Positions 11,756 through 23,469 are shown, counted from the first letter of the stretch. The stretch: DNA of 64,000 nucleotides from Galdieria partita (GCA_025991245.1 BQMJ01000048.1:142621-206620); one strand, 5' to 3'. A program made the numbers and translations. Notes: generated from the letters alone by a model not told the origin.

Positions 11756-14584
11756 TTAAGAGTGCTTTTCGTATTTTGTTGGTTTTCTCAAGTAGTTCTT
11801 GTGGAGGGCACGTTTTCTTTCCTTCCTAGTTACTACACTTTGAGTACACAAATTCTCGATACCTCCCGTGCCATTCAACAATAGACCTCTTCGTTTGGCA
11901 TTTTCTACCAAGGCGCACCAGTCTGCCGAATGATGAGATAGAGCTTTCATATTTCCAACAATAAGTAAAGAATATTTTGCTCGAGTTATAGCAACATTCA
12001 TTCGACGAATATCTCTAACAAAGCCGATTCCCTTTTCGAAACTACATCGAACACAGCTGAGAATTATCCAGTCTTTTTCTCTGCCTTGAAATGCATCAAC
12101 AGAGTCAATCTCTATGCCTTTTAAAGAAAGATTATGTTCCTCAAATGCCTGCTTGAGAGATAGCAATTGACGTCGATAGGGTGTCAAAATGCCTACTCTC
12201 CTTTCCAAAGATGTATTTGTTTGACTAATTTCCTCTGGTGAATATTTGTATCGAAAATATTTGTATATACGAGCTACAATATCTGCTTCTATCTCGTTAT
12301 AAAAAGAGCCACTCGAAGAAGAACGACATTCTTTCCCATCTGAGATATCAACCACAGCATAAGGACCTAAACAATTAAGTACAAACGAATGTAGCCAAAC
12401 CACAAATTAGTATACCTAACAAAGGCTTCAAGGGATCATTATGGCACACATGTGAACGATTGTCATCACAAACAGAAACATCATTCTTTAAAAGACCCTG
12501 ATAGAAATATTGATTCGGGAATGAACTAATTTCAGGGTGCATTCGATATTGAGTGTCTAACATAATCACTGGTCGACCAACTCGACAGAAACGTTCCAGT
12601 AAACTTTGCCCATAAGCTGTACCTAAGTCTCCACAACTAAATACTGTAGCTGGTAACTGTTGGGGATCACCAACCAAGACACATCTTTTGATATGAAACA
12701 GAAATGGAATCAAACAAGCAGGTTCAGTTGCTTGAGCAGCTTCGTCAATAATGACGGTATCAAACCGACAATACTTATTCATTTGACTCCTAGAATGCAA
12801 TATGGTTGAATTTCCACTTAAAGAGAACAACAAAAATGCTCCAGATAAGGTACAAAACACAATTTGTGCAGTCTTCACATAAGATAGAATAAGTTCAGAT
12901 ATGATTTGATCCTTTGACCTCCCTTTAGAAAATACCAAGGTGAGTCTGTTCAAATCTCTTCGCAACTGCTCCAGTCTTTCATAACTTTCCATTTTCTATT
13001 GAATATATCATCAAATAAAAGAATTCATAATAGAAACATTCAAACCTTTTCTCTAGAAGAGCACATTTCAAAATTCGTCCTGCATTTTCGATATTCCTTG
13101 TTCCATTGAACTAACCACTTCTTCTTCAAATCTTCATCCAAATACTGTCGTTCGTGACTGCAAGTTCTCGAGCAAAATAGATTATAAAATTCATGAGCCT
13201 GGTTTTCTGCAGTAAGCGCTTTCGTTGCTTCTGATACGCGCTCATTAGCACCTATACGAATCATTTCTGGCTGATATTCATTTCCATCAACGTCTACAAA
13301 GCCGTGTTGTAATAATTTTGACATAGCCTCGTCCACTGCTGCATTGGAAGGTGCGCAAACCATTATTCGGGGTTTCTGTAGACTTCTCGAAAGAGAACCG
13401 AGTGTCTGGTCTAATGAACCTAATAAACCTGATAATAAAGAACTAGAAGAAACAGAATCTGTCTCCAGGGAAGAGGATGTCTGATGACCCTTCTGTTCAT
13501 ACCAATTGTCTATAAGGTTGTCATAATAAAGTTGATAACCATATACATGAAATACATTGAGAATAGCTAACAAAGTGTTAGTCTTTCCTGTTCCTGGTGG
13601 ACCTTGAATTAAGTGAAACCCAGTTGAACTAGTTACACAGGAAGCAACTGCTTCATATTGTGAAGCATTCAGTTGCCATGAACCACTAACTTTATCTACA
13701 ACTTCCATCACCCTTCGAAACTTTTGATTGGGACCTTTTAGACATGCAAGAGAAAAACGTAAGCCATCACATTGAGATGGTTTCAGTATCTCCGCCTTCA
13801 AAGCATATTTACTTAGGTTTTCTACTGCCAAACATTCTCTTGATGCAGTCACAACTGAACCAATAACTCTGATGTACACTTCATCTATTTCACCTTGTTC
13901 AACATCCTTTTGATAACTTTCAGAAGAGTTGTTACTACCACTCAAAGGGGGTAAACGAAATTGGATCGATGATATTTGATGTTCAGGCAACCGAATTCTA
14001 ACCAAAAAATTTCCCTGTTTGCTTTGATTGAAAACTCTATCAACAAGAAATAGAGAACTTTCATGTACACTCTGCCATACGGAAATACTGAAGACTCCAG
14101 AGACAACAATCAAAATATCGCCTTCATTGATATTTGCAACAGAATGCTCTTGTGGAAATACTAAGATATCTAGATACAGGAATTTTCTTCGAAGTTGAGC
14201 GCGTTGAAGGGTACCGGAGAAATCAAACATATTTTTGGCGCCAATTTCCACAATGGAACATTTCTTGTTTTTTCTCAAGTTATCTGTAACAGAACTCTTT
14301 CTCTCCCAAGATTTTCTACAACTCTCTAACGCAGCAACAATCGATGATTTGAGATCGTGTTGAATCAAGAGTCGAAAAAACTTCTTATATTCCTCCTCTG
14401 AAGCGAACTCAAGAGCAGGAGAACAATGAAAGGAAGCTTCTTCATTTCTCAAACATTCTTCATTGAGCTGAGCTATTTTCCAACTCAACACGAGGTCACT
14501 AATAGTTGTTGAGTTGTTGCGGATAAAGTTGCTGTTGAGAGTTGTTTCATTCATACAATCCATTTGTGGCAACCAATTGAGCAT
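11756..14584 (-). CDS. SF1 RNA/DNA helicase, SEN1/IGHMBP2 (UPF1-like) family
   Basis: ATP-dependent helicase of 909 residues. Exons 14584-13046, 12995-12416 and 12366-11756; introns of 50 and 49 nt. Motif Ia/Walker A QGPPGTGKT is at about 327-335, APSNAAVDE follows, Walker B DEAAQ is at 597-601, then GDPQQLPAT, QYRMHPEI, the motif IV region ILTPYRRQ, VDAFQGREKDWIILS and motif VI NVAITRAKY. The order and spacing are those of UPF1-like helicases, closest in style to senataxin/SEN1, which resolves R-loops and terminates transcription. It is far shorter than human senataxin and has no large N-terminal repeat region. The N-terminal 300 residues are family-typical but divergent. The start ATG overlaps the phosphatase ATG on the other strand. 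Confidence 0.9.
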
Positions 14585-14585
14585 G
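14582..14585. other. Overlapping divergent start codons (CATG)
   Basis: The palindrome CATG supplies the ATG of the phosphatase on the plus strand (14583-14585) and the ATG of the helicase on the minus strand (14584-14582). If both starts are used, the two genes have no intergenic DNA and their 5' UTRs and promoters lie in each other's coding sequence. Confidence 0.6.
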
Positions 14586-15752
14586 TTGGCTTCTCCTTGT
14601 TTGGCTTTAAAAGAGTCGTTGTTTTATCTCGTATCGTCTCCAAGTGACAAAATACCTTGGTTTGTGAAAGAATTTCAAGTAGGTACTTTATATTGTAACA
14701 TGGAGTAGCCAAGTTCAAATTCTTGAACTAGCGTTTGGAGGAATTGAGTCGAGAGCTGAAAAGAGAACAAACTTTCATCAAGGCAAGACTACCAAAGAAC
14801 CAAGTTAAAAATAGATATGTTGATGTACTTCCTTGTGACGAGTATTGTGTTGCTGTCAAGTGCTGTGACGCAGTAGAATATGTATATTTGAATGCTTCTC
14901 GTATTTCCAATATTTTTCCCGAGGATGACAGAGTCTATATTGCAACGCAAGCACCTTTAAAGAATTGTACGAAAGATTTTTGGCACATGGTATTACAAGA
15001 GGAATCTAATATTATTGTTATGGCCACTAGTCTGGTAGAAAGAGGGATAGTAAGTTTCATTGTTTGTTTGTTTGCTCCTGTGTTGACTCCAAAGATTTAG
15101 TCAAAATGTGATATTTATTGGCCAACCAAGGAACAAACAGTTTGGAATCTTGGATGTATTCAACTTTGTTTGGAAAAGGAAGTTTTCATAGCAGAAAACT
15201 CCATAGTTCGTCGACATATTCGACTTTGCCACAAGTTATCCGATGGTAGTATGGAAGATAGACTTGTGTATCAATTTCAGTACAGCGGTTGGCCAGATCA
15301 TGGAATCCCTATCGAGACATATTCCTTTTTGTATTTATTAGAGCAAGTAGAAAAATACCGATTGGGAAAGTCCTTAGTTGTCCATTGTAGGTAACTAGTC
15401 GCATAAGTATTTGAGGAAGAAAACAGGACTCAGTTACATCTAGTGCTGGAATAGGACGGACAGGAGTGTTTTGTACTTTAGATATTCTTCGTCGGTATCT
15501 TTCCTCTCACTCTTTCTTGCAAGTAAGTCTATTTCTTTCTTATCCTATTATCCAATCACGTTCTTTTTTCATTAGAGAATGAACGCTTTGGTGGATAAAG
15601 GAGCAAACAAGGAAGAAGTTGCCGCATTCCTCATACGTGTTGTATCTGAGACTGTTGTACAATTACGCAAAAGGCGTCCTGGAATGATTCAAACTGCACA
15701 ACAATTTTGGTTTTTGTTTGATTGTTTGACTCGAAATTTCGACGCGTCGTGA
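14583..15752 (+). CDS. Classical protein tyrosine phosphatase
   Basis: A 319-residue cytosolic-type PTP built from five exons: 14583-14678, 14732-15049, 15101-15390, 15444-15522, 15576-15752 (introns 51-53 nt). All classical motifs appear in order: KNRYVDVLPCD (substrate loop), YIATQAPL, FWHMVLQEE, WPDHGIP with the catalytic-acid Asp, and the P-loop HCSAGIGRTG, whose Cys and Arg are joined across the third intron (CATTGTAG|T). The final QTAQQFWFLFD is the expected last helix. There is no signal peptide, membrane segment or extra regulatory domain. Classical PTPs dephosphorylate phosphotyrosine proteins. The next gene starts only 9 nt after this stop on the same strand. Confidence 0.93.
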
Positions 15753-15761
15753 ATCTTTTTG

Positions 15762-16747
15762 ATGATGGAATCGTCTTCTTTGCAAGTTCAACAGCGTCCA
15801 AAACGGAAACCTGTGGTATGGTCCAATATTGGAGTGGGTGCAGTTCTTCAGTTGTTTGAAGTAACCACGTTGGGACAACCTTTTGAAGTTATCAAAACTC
15901 AACTTGCTGGTATGCTTGACAACTTGAAATATCCTTGAATTTTGAAAATAATATATGTATGTTTTACTTAGCCAACCGAAAAGATAGTATGATTTCAGCT
16001 TTGAAAACTATCTATTCTAGAGGAGGTTTGTTAGGATTTTATCAAGGACTCATTCCTTGGGCTTGGATTGAGGCTAGTACAAAAGGTGGTGTTTTATTCT
16101 TGGCGCAGAATGAAGCTTCCAGTTTCTTTGCGTCTTTGGGCTTTTCTCAGACTGTTTCAGATACAGCAGGAGGAGTATTTGGTGGTGTGGCACAAGCTTA
16201 CACTACTATGGGTTTTTGTACCTTTATGAAAACAGTAGAAGTTACACGTGACAAAACAGGAGCGGGAAAAGATATGTCTACTCTGCAAGTTGCCAAGGAA
16301 GTGTTTCGAACCAAAGGTATATCAGGAATATATCGTGGAGTGACGGCAGTTGCAGTGAGACAGGCAACCAACTGGGGTTCCAGATTTGGTCTTGCGAGAG
16401 TTACCGAAACAATTTTCAAGGGCAAGAATAAGGACAGAAAGTTGTCCAAGTGGGAAGAATTGGGTGCAAGTGTCATTGGTGGTGCTCTTGCTTGTTGGAA
16501 TCAACCTATTGAGGTTATTCGAATAGAAATGCAAAGTCAGCTTAAGGCTGCTGATCGTCCAGAAAAATTGAATATTATCTCTTGTGCGAAATATATCTAT
16601 AAGAAGAACGGGATATTAGGTTTCTATCGAGGTGTAACTCCTCGAATCGGATTAGGTGTCTATCTTACTTGTGTTATGGTGTTTGGAGGTGATCAAGTAA
16701 AGGAATTGATACGAGAAAGAAAGGAAACGAAACTTGATAAACAGTAG
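15762..16747 (+). CDS. YHM2: Mitochondrial carrier, YHM2-type citrate/2-oxoglutarate transporter
   Basis: A 307-residue inner-membrane carrier. Exons 15762-15909 and 15972-16747; intron 62 nt, phase 1. Three carrier repeats are visible. The first has the signature [11 protein letters not shown], the third [13 protein letters not shown]. The segment [20 protein letters not shown], then [10 protein letters not shown]...MKTVEVTR and [14 protein letters not shown], closely matches yeast Yhm2, which exchanges mitochondrial citrate for cytosolic 2-oxoglutarate. That exchange would feed NADPH and lipid synthesis. There are two consecutive ATGs; the first is used. It sits between PTP (9 nt upstream) and APR (91 nt downstream), all on the plus strand. 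Confidence 0.93.
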
Positions 16748-16838
16748 AAATAGAAAAACGGATAAAACACTTGAAATCAATTTGAGAATTGCTTTCACTT
16801 GTGAGTCATTTAGGAACGCAAGTAATCATAACAAGAAT

Positions 16839-18098
16839 ATGGTTAGCAAACCACTGGCATATACAAGTGTTCCTTGTACTCTATCCTCAGTTCACTCTTG
16901 CTTGCAAAGGAGAGTGACTATTAGAAGTTTCGTAACTGGTCCCATTCTACAGCCTCGTAGACAGCTTCTTGGTCGTCGTAAAGGTTCTCAGAGACCGAGA
17001 AATTCAGAACCTATTATTCGGAAACACGAAACCCTACAATGTGTAGTCGGTGCCGACTTGGATATTCCTCTTTTGGAAAGGCAATTTTCTACTGCAGACC
17101 CTCAGGAAATAATCAACTTCGCCTTGTCAACTTTTGGTGAAGAAATTGCCATTGCGTTCTCAGGTGCAGAAGACGTGGTATTATTGGAATATGCAAAGAG
17201 ATCGGGGAAGCCTTTTCGAGTCTTTGCTTTGGATACTGGACGGTTGCATCCCGAAACTTATCGATTTTATGAGAAAGCTTCAGAATATTTCAAAGTTTCC
17301 ATCGAATATCAGTTTCCGAACGCGGAGGAAGTAGAAGCTCTTGTTAGAGAAAAAGGTTTATTTTCTTTTTATAAGGATGGTCATGGAGAGTGCTGTAATA
17401 TACGTAAGGTAAGGCCATTGAAGAAAAAGCTTAGTTCATTGCGAGCTTGGATAACTGGCCAAAGAAAAGATCAAAGTCCGAGTACTCGTTCTTTTGTTCC
17501 AACGATACAGATAGATTCATCATTTCAAGGAAGGGATGGAACTTCTCTTGTTAAATTTAATCCACTTGCCAATCAGACTTCAGAACAAGTTTGGTCGATG
17601 ATTCGTGCACTAGAACTTCCTTATAATGAGTTACATGAGAAAGGTTTTATATCTATAGGATGTGAACCATGCACTAGACCAGTTTTACCTAATCAACATG
17701 AACGAGAAGGAAGATGGTGGTGGGAAGAAGCAACTCAAAAGGAATGTGGTCTACACAAAGGTAACTTGTCTTCAACGGGAACAGAGGAAATGGCTGCTCA
17801 GTTGGTAGAAAACTTGATAAGGGAAGAGCCCATCGTAATTTTTTCACGTTCCGACTGTCCTTTTTGTAAGCAATCGAAAGCTTTGTTAGATGCATTGAAC
17901 ATGGCTTATAAACTTGTAGAGATGGACAAAGTAGAGAATGGGGCTGAGTTATTGGAGGTTTTACAAAAGAAAACAGGACAGAAAACTGTGCCAAACATTT
18001 TTATTTCTCAAAAACATATCGGAGGATGGACGCAGTTGGAACAACTTTATCAAAAAGGTTTATTGAAAGTCAACCGTTCTTCGGTACAATTCCAATGA
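16839..18098 (+). CDS. APR: Plastid APS reductase with C-terminal glutaredoxin domain
   Basis: 5'-Adenylylsulfate reductase of plant type, 419 residues, one exon. It reduces APS to sulfite in plastidic sulfate assimilation. Residues 1-65 are Arg/Ser-rich with no acidic residues until late, a likely transit peptide. The reductase domain (about 75-300) carries [25 protein letters not shown], the [4Fe-4S] ligands Cys185-Cys186 ([10 protein letters not shown]) and Cys275/Cys278 (CEPC), and a final ECGLH segment with the catalytic Cys. The C-terminal domain (about 315-419) is glutaredoxin-like: redox pair Cys340-Pro-Phe-Cys343 and the cis-Pro motif TVPNIFI. This domain lets glutathione serve as electron donor. 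The start is ATG 16839; the longer open frame upstream lacks an ATG. Confidence 0.95.
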   Translation: MVSKPLAYTSVPCTLSSVHSCLQRRVTIRSFVTGPILQPRRQLLGRRKGSQRPRNSEPIIRKHETLQCVVGADLDIPLLERQFSTADPQEIINFALSTFGEEIAIAFSGAEDVVLLEYAKRSGKPFRVFALDTGRLHPETYRFYEKASEYFKVSIEYQFPNAEEVEALVREKGLFSFYKDGHGECCNIRKVRPLKKKLSSLRAWITGQRKDQSPSTRSFVPTIQIDSSFQGRDGTSLVKFNPLANQTSEQVWSMIRALELPYNELHEKGFISIGCEPCTRPVLPNQHEREGRWWWEEATQKECGLHKGNLSSTGTEEMAAQLVENLIREEPIVIFSRSDCPFCKQSKALLDALNMAYKLVEMDKVENGAELLEVLQKKTGQKTVPNIFISQKHIGGWTQLEQLYQKGLLKVNRSSVQFQ

Positions 18099-18135
18099 AT
18101 TCAATTTGGGTTGTTCGATTCCCGCCAATGAAACT

Positions 18136-20184
18136 ATGAAGAGACAAGTAAAAGGTATCTATCAATATATATAGTCTTCAGTTCTGCAATTGTGGCTTAT
18201 AAAGTATAGTTAGCAACAATGAGAAACGAACTCTTGGTATTCATAGTAAACTTTGGGTTGACAAGTATCGTCCAAACCGTATTACCGAACTGTTGGGTGA
18301 CGCCACTGTGCAGCGTCATCTATTACATATTTTCAGAGAATGGAGACAGCAAGTTGAAAGTTCATCCACTCCTATTGATTCGGAACATTCTTCCTCCAAT
18401 TGGAAAACTTCCTCACTTTGGAAAGGTGATAATAACACTTTAATCGTCTGGGGTCCTCCAGGCGTAGGAAAGAGTGTCGCCATACCAGCACTATTACAGC
18501 ACGTGGGTTTTCAAGTACATTATATTAGTGCAGCTGAAGAAAATTGTTGGGAATCACTTATATCCAGAATTGAAGCTTTAAGGAATAAAAGTTGCCTCTT
18601 TAGCAGTCAATTGCCACCTTGCATTATTCTGGATGATGTCGTTTTCGCAGCAGGCCAGACCACTCATGTAGACAAATGTATAAAGGTTTTGGTAGATAAT
18701 GCTAAAAGAGGTTGTAGTTCAACAGGTTCATCAAGGTATGCACCTTAACATTACTTGTTTTGAGGGAGTTTGAAGCCATTTATAGAAACCGGTTATGGGT
18801 AGTTGTTATTAGTGAAGATGCATATTCAAGAGGTCTTGCACCTTTGCGTTCACTCTCCAAGATTGTTCATTTTCGTCAATCTGATACGAAAAGCTTAGTA
18901 TTTCGTTCGATGAAAGTTTTGGCGAATGAAAGAAATGAAGCATATGGTCATGATGTATCGCAACAAGAAAGGGACCTTTTAAGAGATTTGTGCGAAACCG
19001 CAGCTGGAGATATTCGTTGGGTTTTGAATCAGTTGCAATTTATATACAATCATTTTCAGACCGCATCAGTCCCATTTCAGCAATTTCAAGACTTTAAGGA
19101 TCTTTCTAGATGTAACATGATAGACATCATGAAAAGGTGAGTGGCATTTTCCTTTTTGCGATATCTCAAATTATATGTTTAGTATTTTTGACTGTCAAAA
19201 TAAGGAACAGCTGATATCCAATCGATACTTTTATGGTTTATCTGTTGCCGAATATAATTCGTTGTTAGATATTTGCCCAGCAATCGCTATGACATCGGTA
19301 GAAACTAGTGACGACTTGAAGCAGTTGACTGAGATTTTTGATTGGCAGTTCTATGTTGAGAACTTTTCTCGAATACCCTGTCATGAGACAGAATCGACTG
19401 TCCACGATTTTGGTTCAGTTATTATCAAAAAGTACGCACATCTGGTTAGAAACGTCAATGTTTTAAAGCATTTTCATGAGAAGCGACTTGAACAACAGCG
19501 AATTCGAACCACTATGTCTTCTCTTCAGGAACTTCGTACTGTAAGTTAAGCTGTTTTGTTGCTGAATGTTTATCAATAATGTAGGCTTGGATGTCCTCTT
19601 TTGCAAGAATGGATACCATGCAAGTAATTGCAGAAGTTTACTCACGATTAACTTGTCTAATCTATCACTGCGTCAAGAATGCTTCAAAGTTAACAGAGAT
19701 TCAGCAACGGAGCGAGGTATTATTCTGACAGTACTCGAATGAACTTATTGAGTCATTTCTGTAGGCTATTCGAAAAATTGCAAAGGTTTGTCATTGTTAC
19801 GGAATTTCAGTCACTTGGGAGTCGAATCACCTATTAGAAGAAGAAATGGAGACCCATTCATCTCACCATAAATCTTGGAGTTTTGTTCCTTTACTTCCCA
19901 GCTTGTTTTGTTTTGAAGATATGTCTTCTAGCCAAGCAGAGACTCAATCTTTCCTGGAAACGCTGTCTATTCTCATTGGTTTATCAGAAAATCCTGAAAG
20001 AGAGATGGAACATGTAGCAAGTCAAAAAGAAATCGATAATTCCCAACATTTTGATTGGGACACCAAAACAACTAGGGAAGACAGTCAAAGTGCCACATGT
20101 GTTTGTTTTCGATTCCACGAAGGACATTCGAACGCCATTTTAAAGCCGGTAACCATAAATATGTTGAGTTGTCTACCGACTTGA
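18136..20184 (+). CDS. CTF18: CTF18, alternative RFC clamp-loader large subunit
   Basis: AAA+ subunit of the CTF18-RFC complex, which loads PCNA for sister-chromatid cohesion and leading-strand synthesis. Six exons: 18136-18154, 18210-18735, 18786-19136, 19183-19540, 19585-19716, 19765-20184 (introns 44-55 nt); 601 residues. RFC box LWVDKYRP lies near residue 20; Walker A GPPGVGKS at 88-95; Walker B IILDDV has Asp where DEID is usual. APLRSLSKIVHFRQ, then TAAGDIRWVLNQLQF, fits CTF18. The C-terminal FRFHEGHSNAILKPV is the CTF18 signature that binds CTF8/DCC1. The protein lacks the long N-terminal region of animal CTF18. The 19-nt first exon is inferred from phase and from the stop upstream in the second exon's frame. 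It starts 37 nt after the APR stop. Confidence 0.88.
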
Positions 20185-20353
20185 AAGAGTTTAGTTTATT
20201 GGATCGTTAGATGCAATGGAACATGTAAATTTTTTCAACGAAATTTTCAGCAAAAGTTGAAATCATTCCTATTTTTGCATCTTATCACAATTTTCCTTGA
20301 TGCGATATGCTAACGCAACCGACAGTACCACAAGAACTTTATCGGTTTCTGTT

Positions 20354-21451
20354 CTAAGCAGCCATCGATGCTTCAAGAGAACTCTGTTTCATTTTATCTT
20401 GTTGACTCTTATCCACAAGTTCACGAAGCGAAATCAGGTCTACTTGAATACCAGGACCCATTGTCGAAGAGAGAGTCAGACCCTTGAAATAACTCTTCTT
20501 GATCGTTCGATGCTTCTTAGTCAACAGAAATTCATAAAGATAACAACAATTGGTTAATAGTGACTCTGTCGACCAACTTTTCTTCCCTAAAACCGAATGT
20601 ACATTGCTATCCCTAAAAGAAATTGCACATCAAATGTAATATATGCAGAACAGACACTACGTACGGATCATTCTCAATCCTCAGATAGCCCTTTTTCAAC
20701 TCTCGAACTGTAAAGCCAATATCTGACGTCAAGGTTCCCATTTTCTCTGTTGGCATCATTCCTCGAGGTCCCAATATTTTAGAAACCGAGCCAAGGCCTT
20801 TTACACTCGACGGTGTAGAAACAAGCCAATAAAACTTGAAACGTCTTTTCTTGATTCGTTCCAATAACTCTTCATATCCTACATAATCTGCTCCTGCTTC
20901 CTTTGCAACTTGGATTTCCTCAGAATTCTTTGTAAACACAGCAACAAGGGTGTGCTTTATCGGTGATACTGGATATAGAATCTTATCCTTTATCCGTTGT
21001 TCTGGCTTACGATCGTCAATGTTCAACTGGAAACAAGCCTACAAGAATATATCACTAGTCAACTTGAAATGTCAAGAAGACAGCTTACTTCGATAGTTTC
21101 ATCAAATCCGGCGTTACTTGACTCTTTCACCATGTTTAGGGCCCTGTCAACTGCATACTGTTGGTTCTTGTCATATACTAGCTTTGAAACATTCTCAGAA
21201 AGATTTGAAAGATTTGTAGCACGACTGGTATTGTATTGAGTACTATCGTTATGTGGAGCTTTGTCAACAACTGCATTCTCCGCAATGTTTGTTGCTTCAT
21301 TTCGTATACCTTCAGTGAAGGTTTCCCCTTCTTCAAGTCGAGTATGTGTAAAGAGACTACGACATGGCGATAGTTTGGAGCCTGATAAACTAGCTCTTAC
21401 TTTTGCGTACTCTAATAACAGAGACCAGAATGGACCCTTCCATAAACTCAT
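20354..21451 (-). CDS. MRPL1: Mitochondrial ribosomal protein bL1
   Basis: Large-subunit protein of the L1 stalk, 331 residues. Exons 21451-21089, 21038-20665, 20612-20354; introns 50 and 52 nt. The L1 core begins around residue 95 (YAVDRALNMVKESS, then FDETIEACFQLNID joined across intron 1). AGADYVG, STPSSVKGLGSVSKILGPRGMMP, DIGFTVRELKKG and the C-terminal KGLTLSSTMGPGIQVDL are diagnostic. The first 40 residues are basic and acid-free with hydrophobic faces, as in mitochondrial presequences. Red algal plastids usually encode their own L1, so this nuclear copy is taken as mitochondrial. Convergent with CTF18 (169 nt). Confidence 0.92.
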
Positions 21452-21951
21452 TTACTTTTGGCTGTAATGACGCGATACTGATAGCATCAAATGTCCATTT
21501 TCCAGTCAATTACAATCGTTCTTTATAAAGTTCTTAAAGGAACTATGTATACTAAACATATGAAATTCTATGGATTGTACTAGAGCAAAATAAAAAACTG
21601 TTCTAGTTAAACTTATTTCCACCCTATGTAAACAAAGAGTTTGAACATTTTTCTCTGCTTAGTCTATCTAATTGCTTCAAAAATCAAAAATCTCTTTAGT
21701 AGTCTGCTGAATAGTTTGTAAAGTCCAATTTATTTTTATTTGTGCTCAACGTAGAGTGTTCTTCGAGAAAACCTGATCGGATCTAGTTCCTGTTTCGAAT
21801 TCGTATAAACTTTGTTCACAGTCCAATTTCGACAGAAAAGTAAATGGAGACAATGGTGTCTCTTGAGCATGACTGTAGAGTGCATCTCAGTTACTAATAT
21901 TCTTCTATTCTTTGTGTGTCAATAATTGCAGACTATAAGCTTACTCTATTA

Positions 21952-22232
21952 TCATGGATTGTTCAGTTCCTGTAATTCATAGTCATGTAACCAGCAGCCT
22001 ATAGTAATTCCTACTGCCAAACTTTGTTTATTCTTATCAGGAACCACAATAAGTAAAAACGGCTCCCTATTCGTTGTAGTAATATGAAAGTTTGTTTTTG
22101 AATTTCCCCATTGTTGATGAGTTTCTTTGTTATCTATTGTCAAGCTATAAACATGTTTCATGTTGAAATGTAAATTCCAAGGAAAGCATTGTTGCAAACC
22201 TTTTTTAACTTCTTCCCATTCATCGTTGTGAT
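21952..22232 (-). CDS. Unrecognised ORF, possible 3' exon of a gene
   Basis: An open frame of roughly 94 codons ending with LHDYELQELNNP and stop. Composition is protein-like (HNDEWEEVKKGLQQCFPWN near the start, EPFLLIVVPDKN in the middle) and no ATG opens it; upstream exons, if present, were not resolved. No family is recognised. It may be a last exon, a gene remnant or chance. Confidence 0.25.
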
Positions 22233-22364
22233 AGTTTTATTTTGAACGATTTTTTCTTCCTAAGCTCTGGAATTGAAAGATTCATTATACTCTAAAATAG
22301 GAAGAACGGAAGAATTATTCTGGATTGGCTTTGGTTGAGGAGTTGGAAAACAGAAATATATTTC

Positions 22365-22595
22365 ATGAGAGCGTTGGAATTCCTAAAGGTACAACTCATC
22401 CAGAAGACAACTAAACTTCATGCTGTAAATCAAGTGACAACTCGATTTCTGTTGGTTGGTTTGATGTGTCGTCGAAATGTATTAGTAGCAAGAATAAACA
22501 GTTTATTTGTTTCCCTAAACTCCAAGGAGCCTTTCCTCAGGCTATTGGGACAACAAGTTAAAACGACTAGAGCTACATGGAAAAACTTTAACTAG
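22365..22595 (+). CDS. Unrecognised basic small ORF
   Basis: An ATG-initiated frame of 76 codons, rich in Arg, Lys, Leu and Val, with a hydrophobic central segment (FLLVGLM). It is divergent from the unassigned minus-strand frame just to the left. No family is recognised. Confidence 0.18.
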   Translation: MRALEFLKVQLIQKTTKLHAVNQVTTRFLLVGLMCRRNVLVARINSLFVSLNSKEPFLRLLGQQVKTTRATWKNFN

Positions 22596-22632
22596 AGAGA
22601 GAAGATACATTTTAGAACAACGAGCCAGCAAA

Positions 22633-22776
22633 ATGAACCATATTTTTCTTTCCCAAAATTGGGTGATAATAACTTTATTTCTCATCAATTTAATATCTAA
22701 TCTAGCGTCATCTTATCTATCTAAAACTTTTTGGGTCACAACAAACAGTTCTGTCCTCAGAATTCATCATTCCTGA
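22633..22776 (+). CDS. Small ORF with signal-like N-terminus
   Basis: A 47-codon frame whose first 26 residues are hydrophobic (WVIITLFLINLI, then SNLASS), resembling a signal peptide. It could be a tiny secreted protein or a first exon; no downstream exon was identified. Confidence 0.15.
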   Translation: MNHIFLSQNWVIITLFLINLISNLASSYLSKTFWVTTNSSVLRIHHS

Positions 22777-22879
22777 CTCCACTTTGTTCTCATGTGACAT
22801 ATTACCCAAACACTTGTCATTGGAGCGGACTCAGTATTCAAACTGCATATTGAACCTAACTCTTTGAGTAGATTACACA

Positions 22880-23300
22880 ACTCGAAACAATCCTGCTCTT
22901 ATATCAAAGGTTTCCATGATATCACTTGTCTTCTTCCAACAAAACTCGAAAACTAGTAGGGAATACTTCACTACAAAGAAACTCGACAAACTTTGGAACT
23001 GAACAACTGCGTTAAAATGTACTTAACATCAGCAGAACTTTTGCAAGGTCGCCAATCAATTCCTTTGGAATCCATTAAACGAAAATCTACAATTCTTCCG
23101 AATATTCTGACACAGTTGTGAATTCTTGATTCAAAATCAAACAAGGTATGCTCAGTGATTGACAGTCGCCTGTTACTTCTCTCTCTTTCAAGTTATTTGG
23201 ACTTGTCTTTTTAGGATATCGTTGGCAATTCTTGGAAAGTGTTGTTGATTTTTGATTGATGTACAAATATGTCTTTGAGCCTTTAGCTACTTGAACTGGA
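22880..23300 (-). pseudogene. Relic of the 3' end of CR gene type A
   Basis: Nucleotide similarity on the minus strand to the last ~400 bp of gene A (28.30-28.71 kb). Shared landmarks include the CTTCTTCCAACAAAACTCGA block, the GCCAATCAA...TTTGGAATCCA block and GACAGTCGCC. The frame is broken by substitutions and indels, and no upstream part of A is recognisable. It is the oldest and most truncated of the three A copies, just upstream of the membrane hydroxylase gene. Confidence 0.75.
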
Positions 23301-23469
23301 TTTTGTAAGAGCTTTTATCTACTGGGTACTATTTGCAATGGAGCTCAGAAAACAGATCTTTCGCCTTGTCCAATCGAATACAAGTCTTGTTCTGAAATCT
23401 CCAGCACCCACAATTCGCTCTTATTAGTTGAGAAATTTTGGTGAACATAGTGTTTGAGCAGTTTTCCAG

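Larger units (their letters stand above)
21452..22879. other. Transition region with unassigned short ORFs
   Basis: Boundary between the gene-dense arm and the repeat-rich region. Three protein-like but unrecognised short frames are listed separately. The rest shows nothing I can assign. Confidence 0.45.

Noticed and set aside
18736-18764. A 29-nt intron in CTF18
   Set aside because: Too short compared with all other introns here; a 50-nt intron ending at 18785 keeps the frame and the protein alignment.
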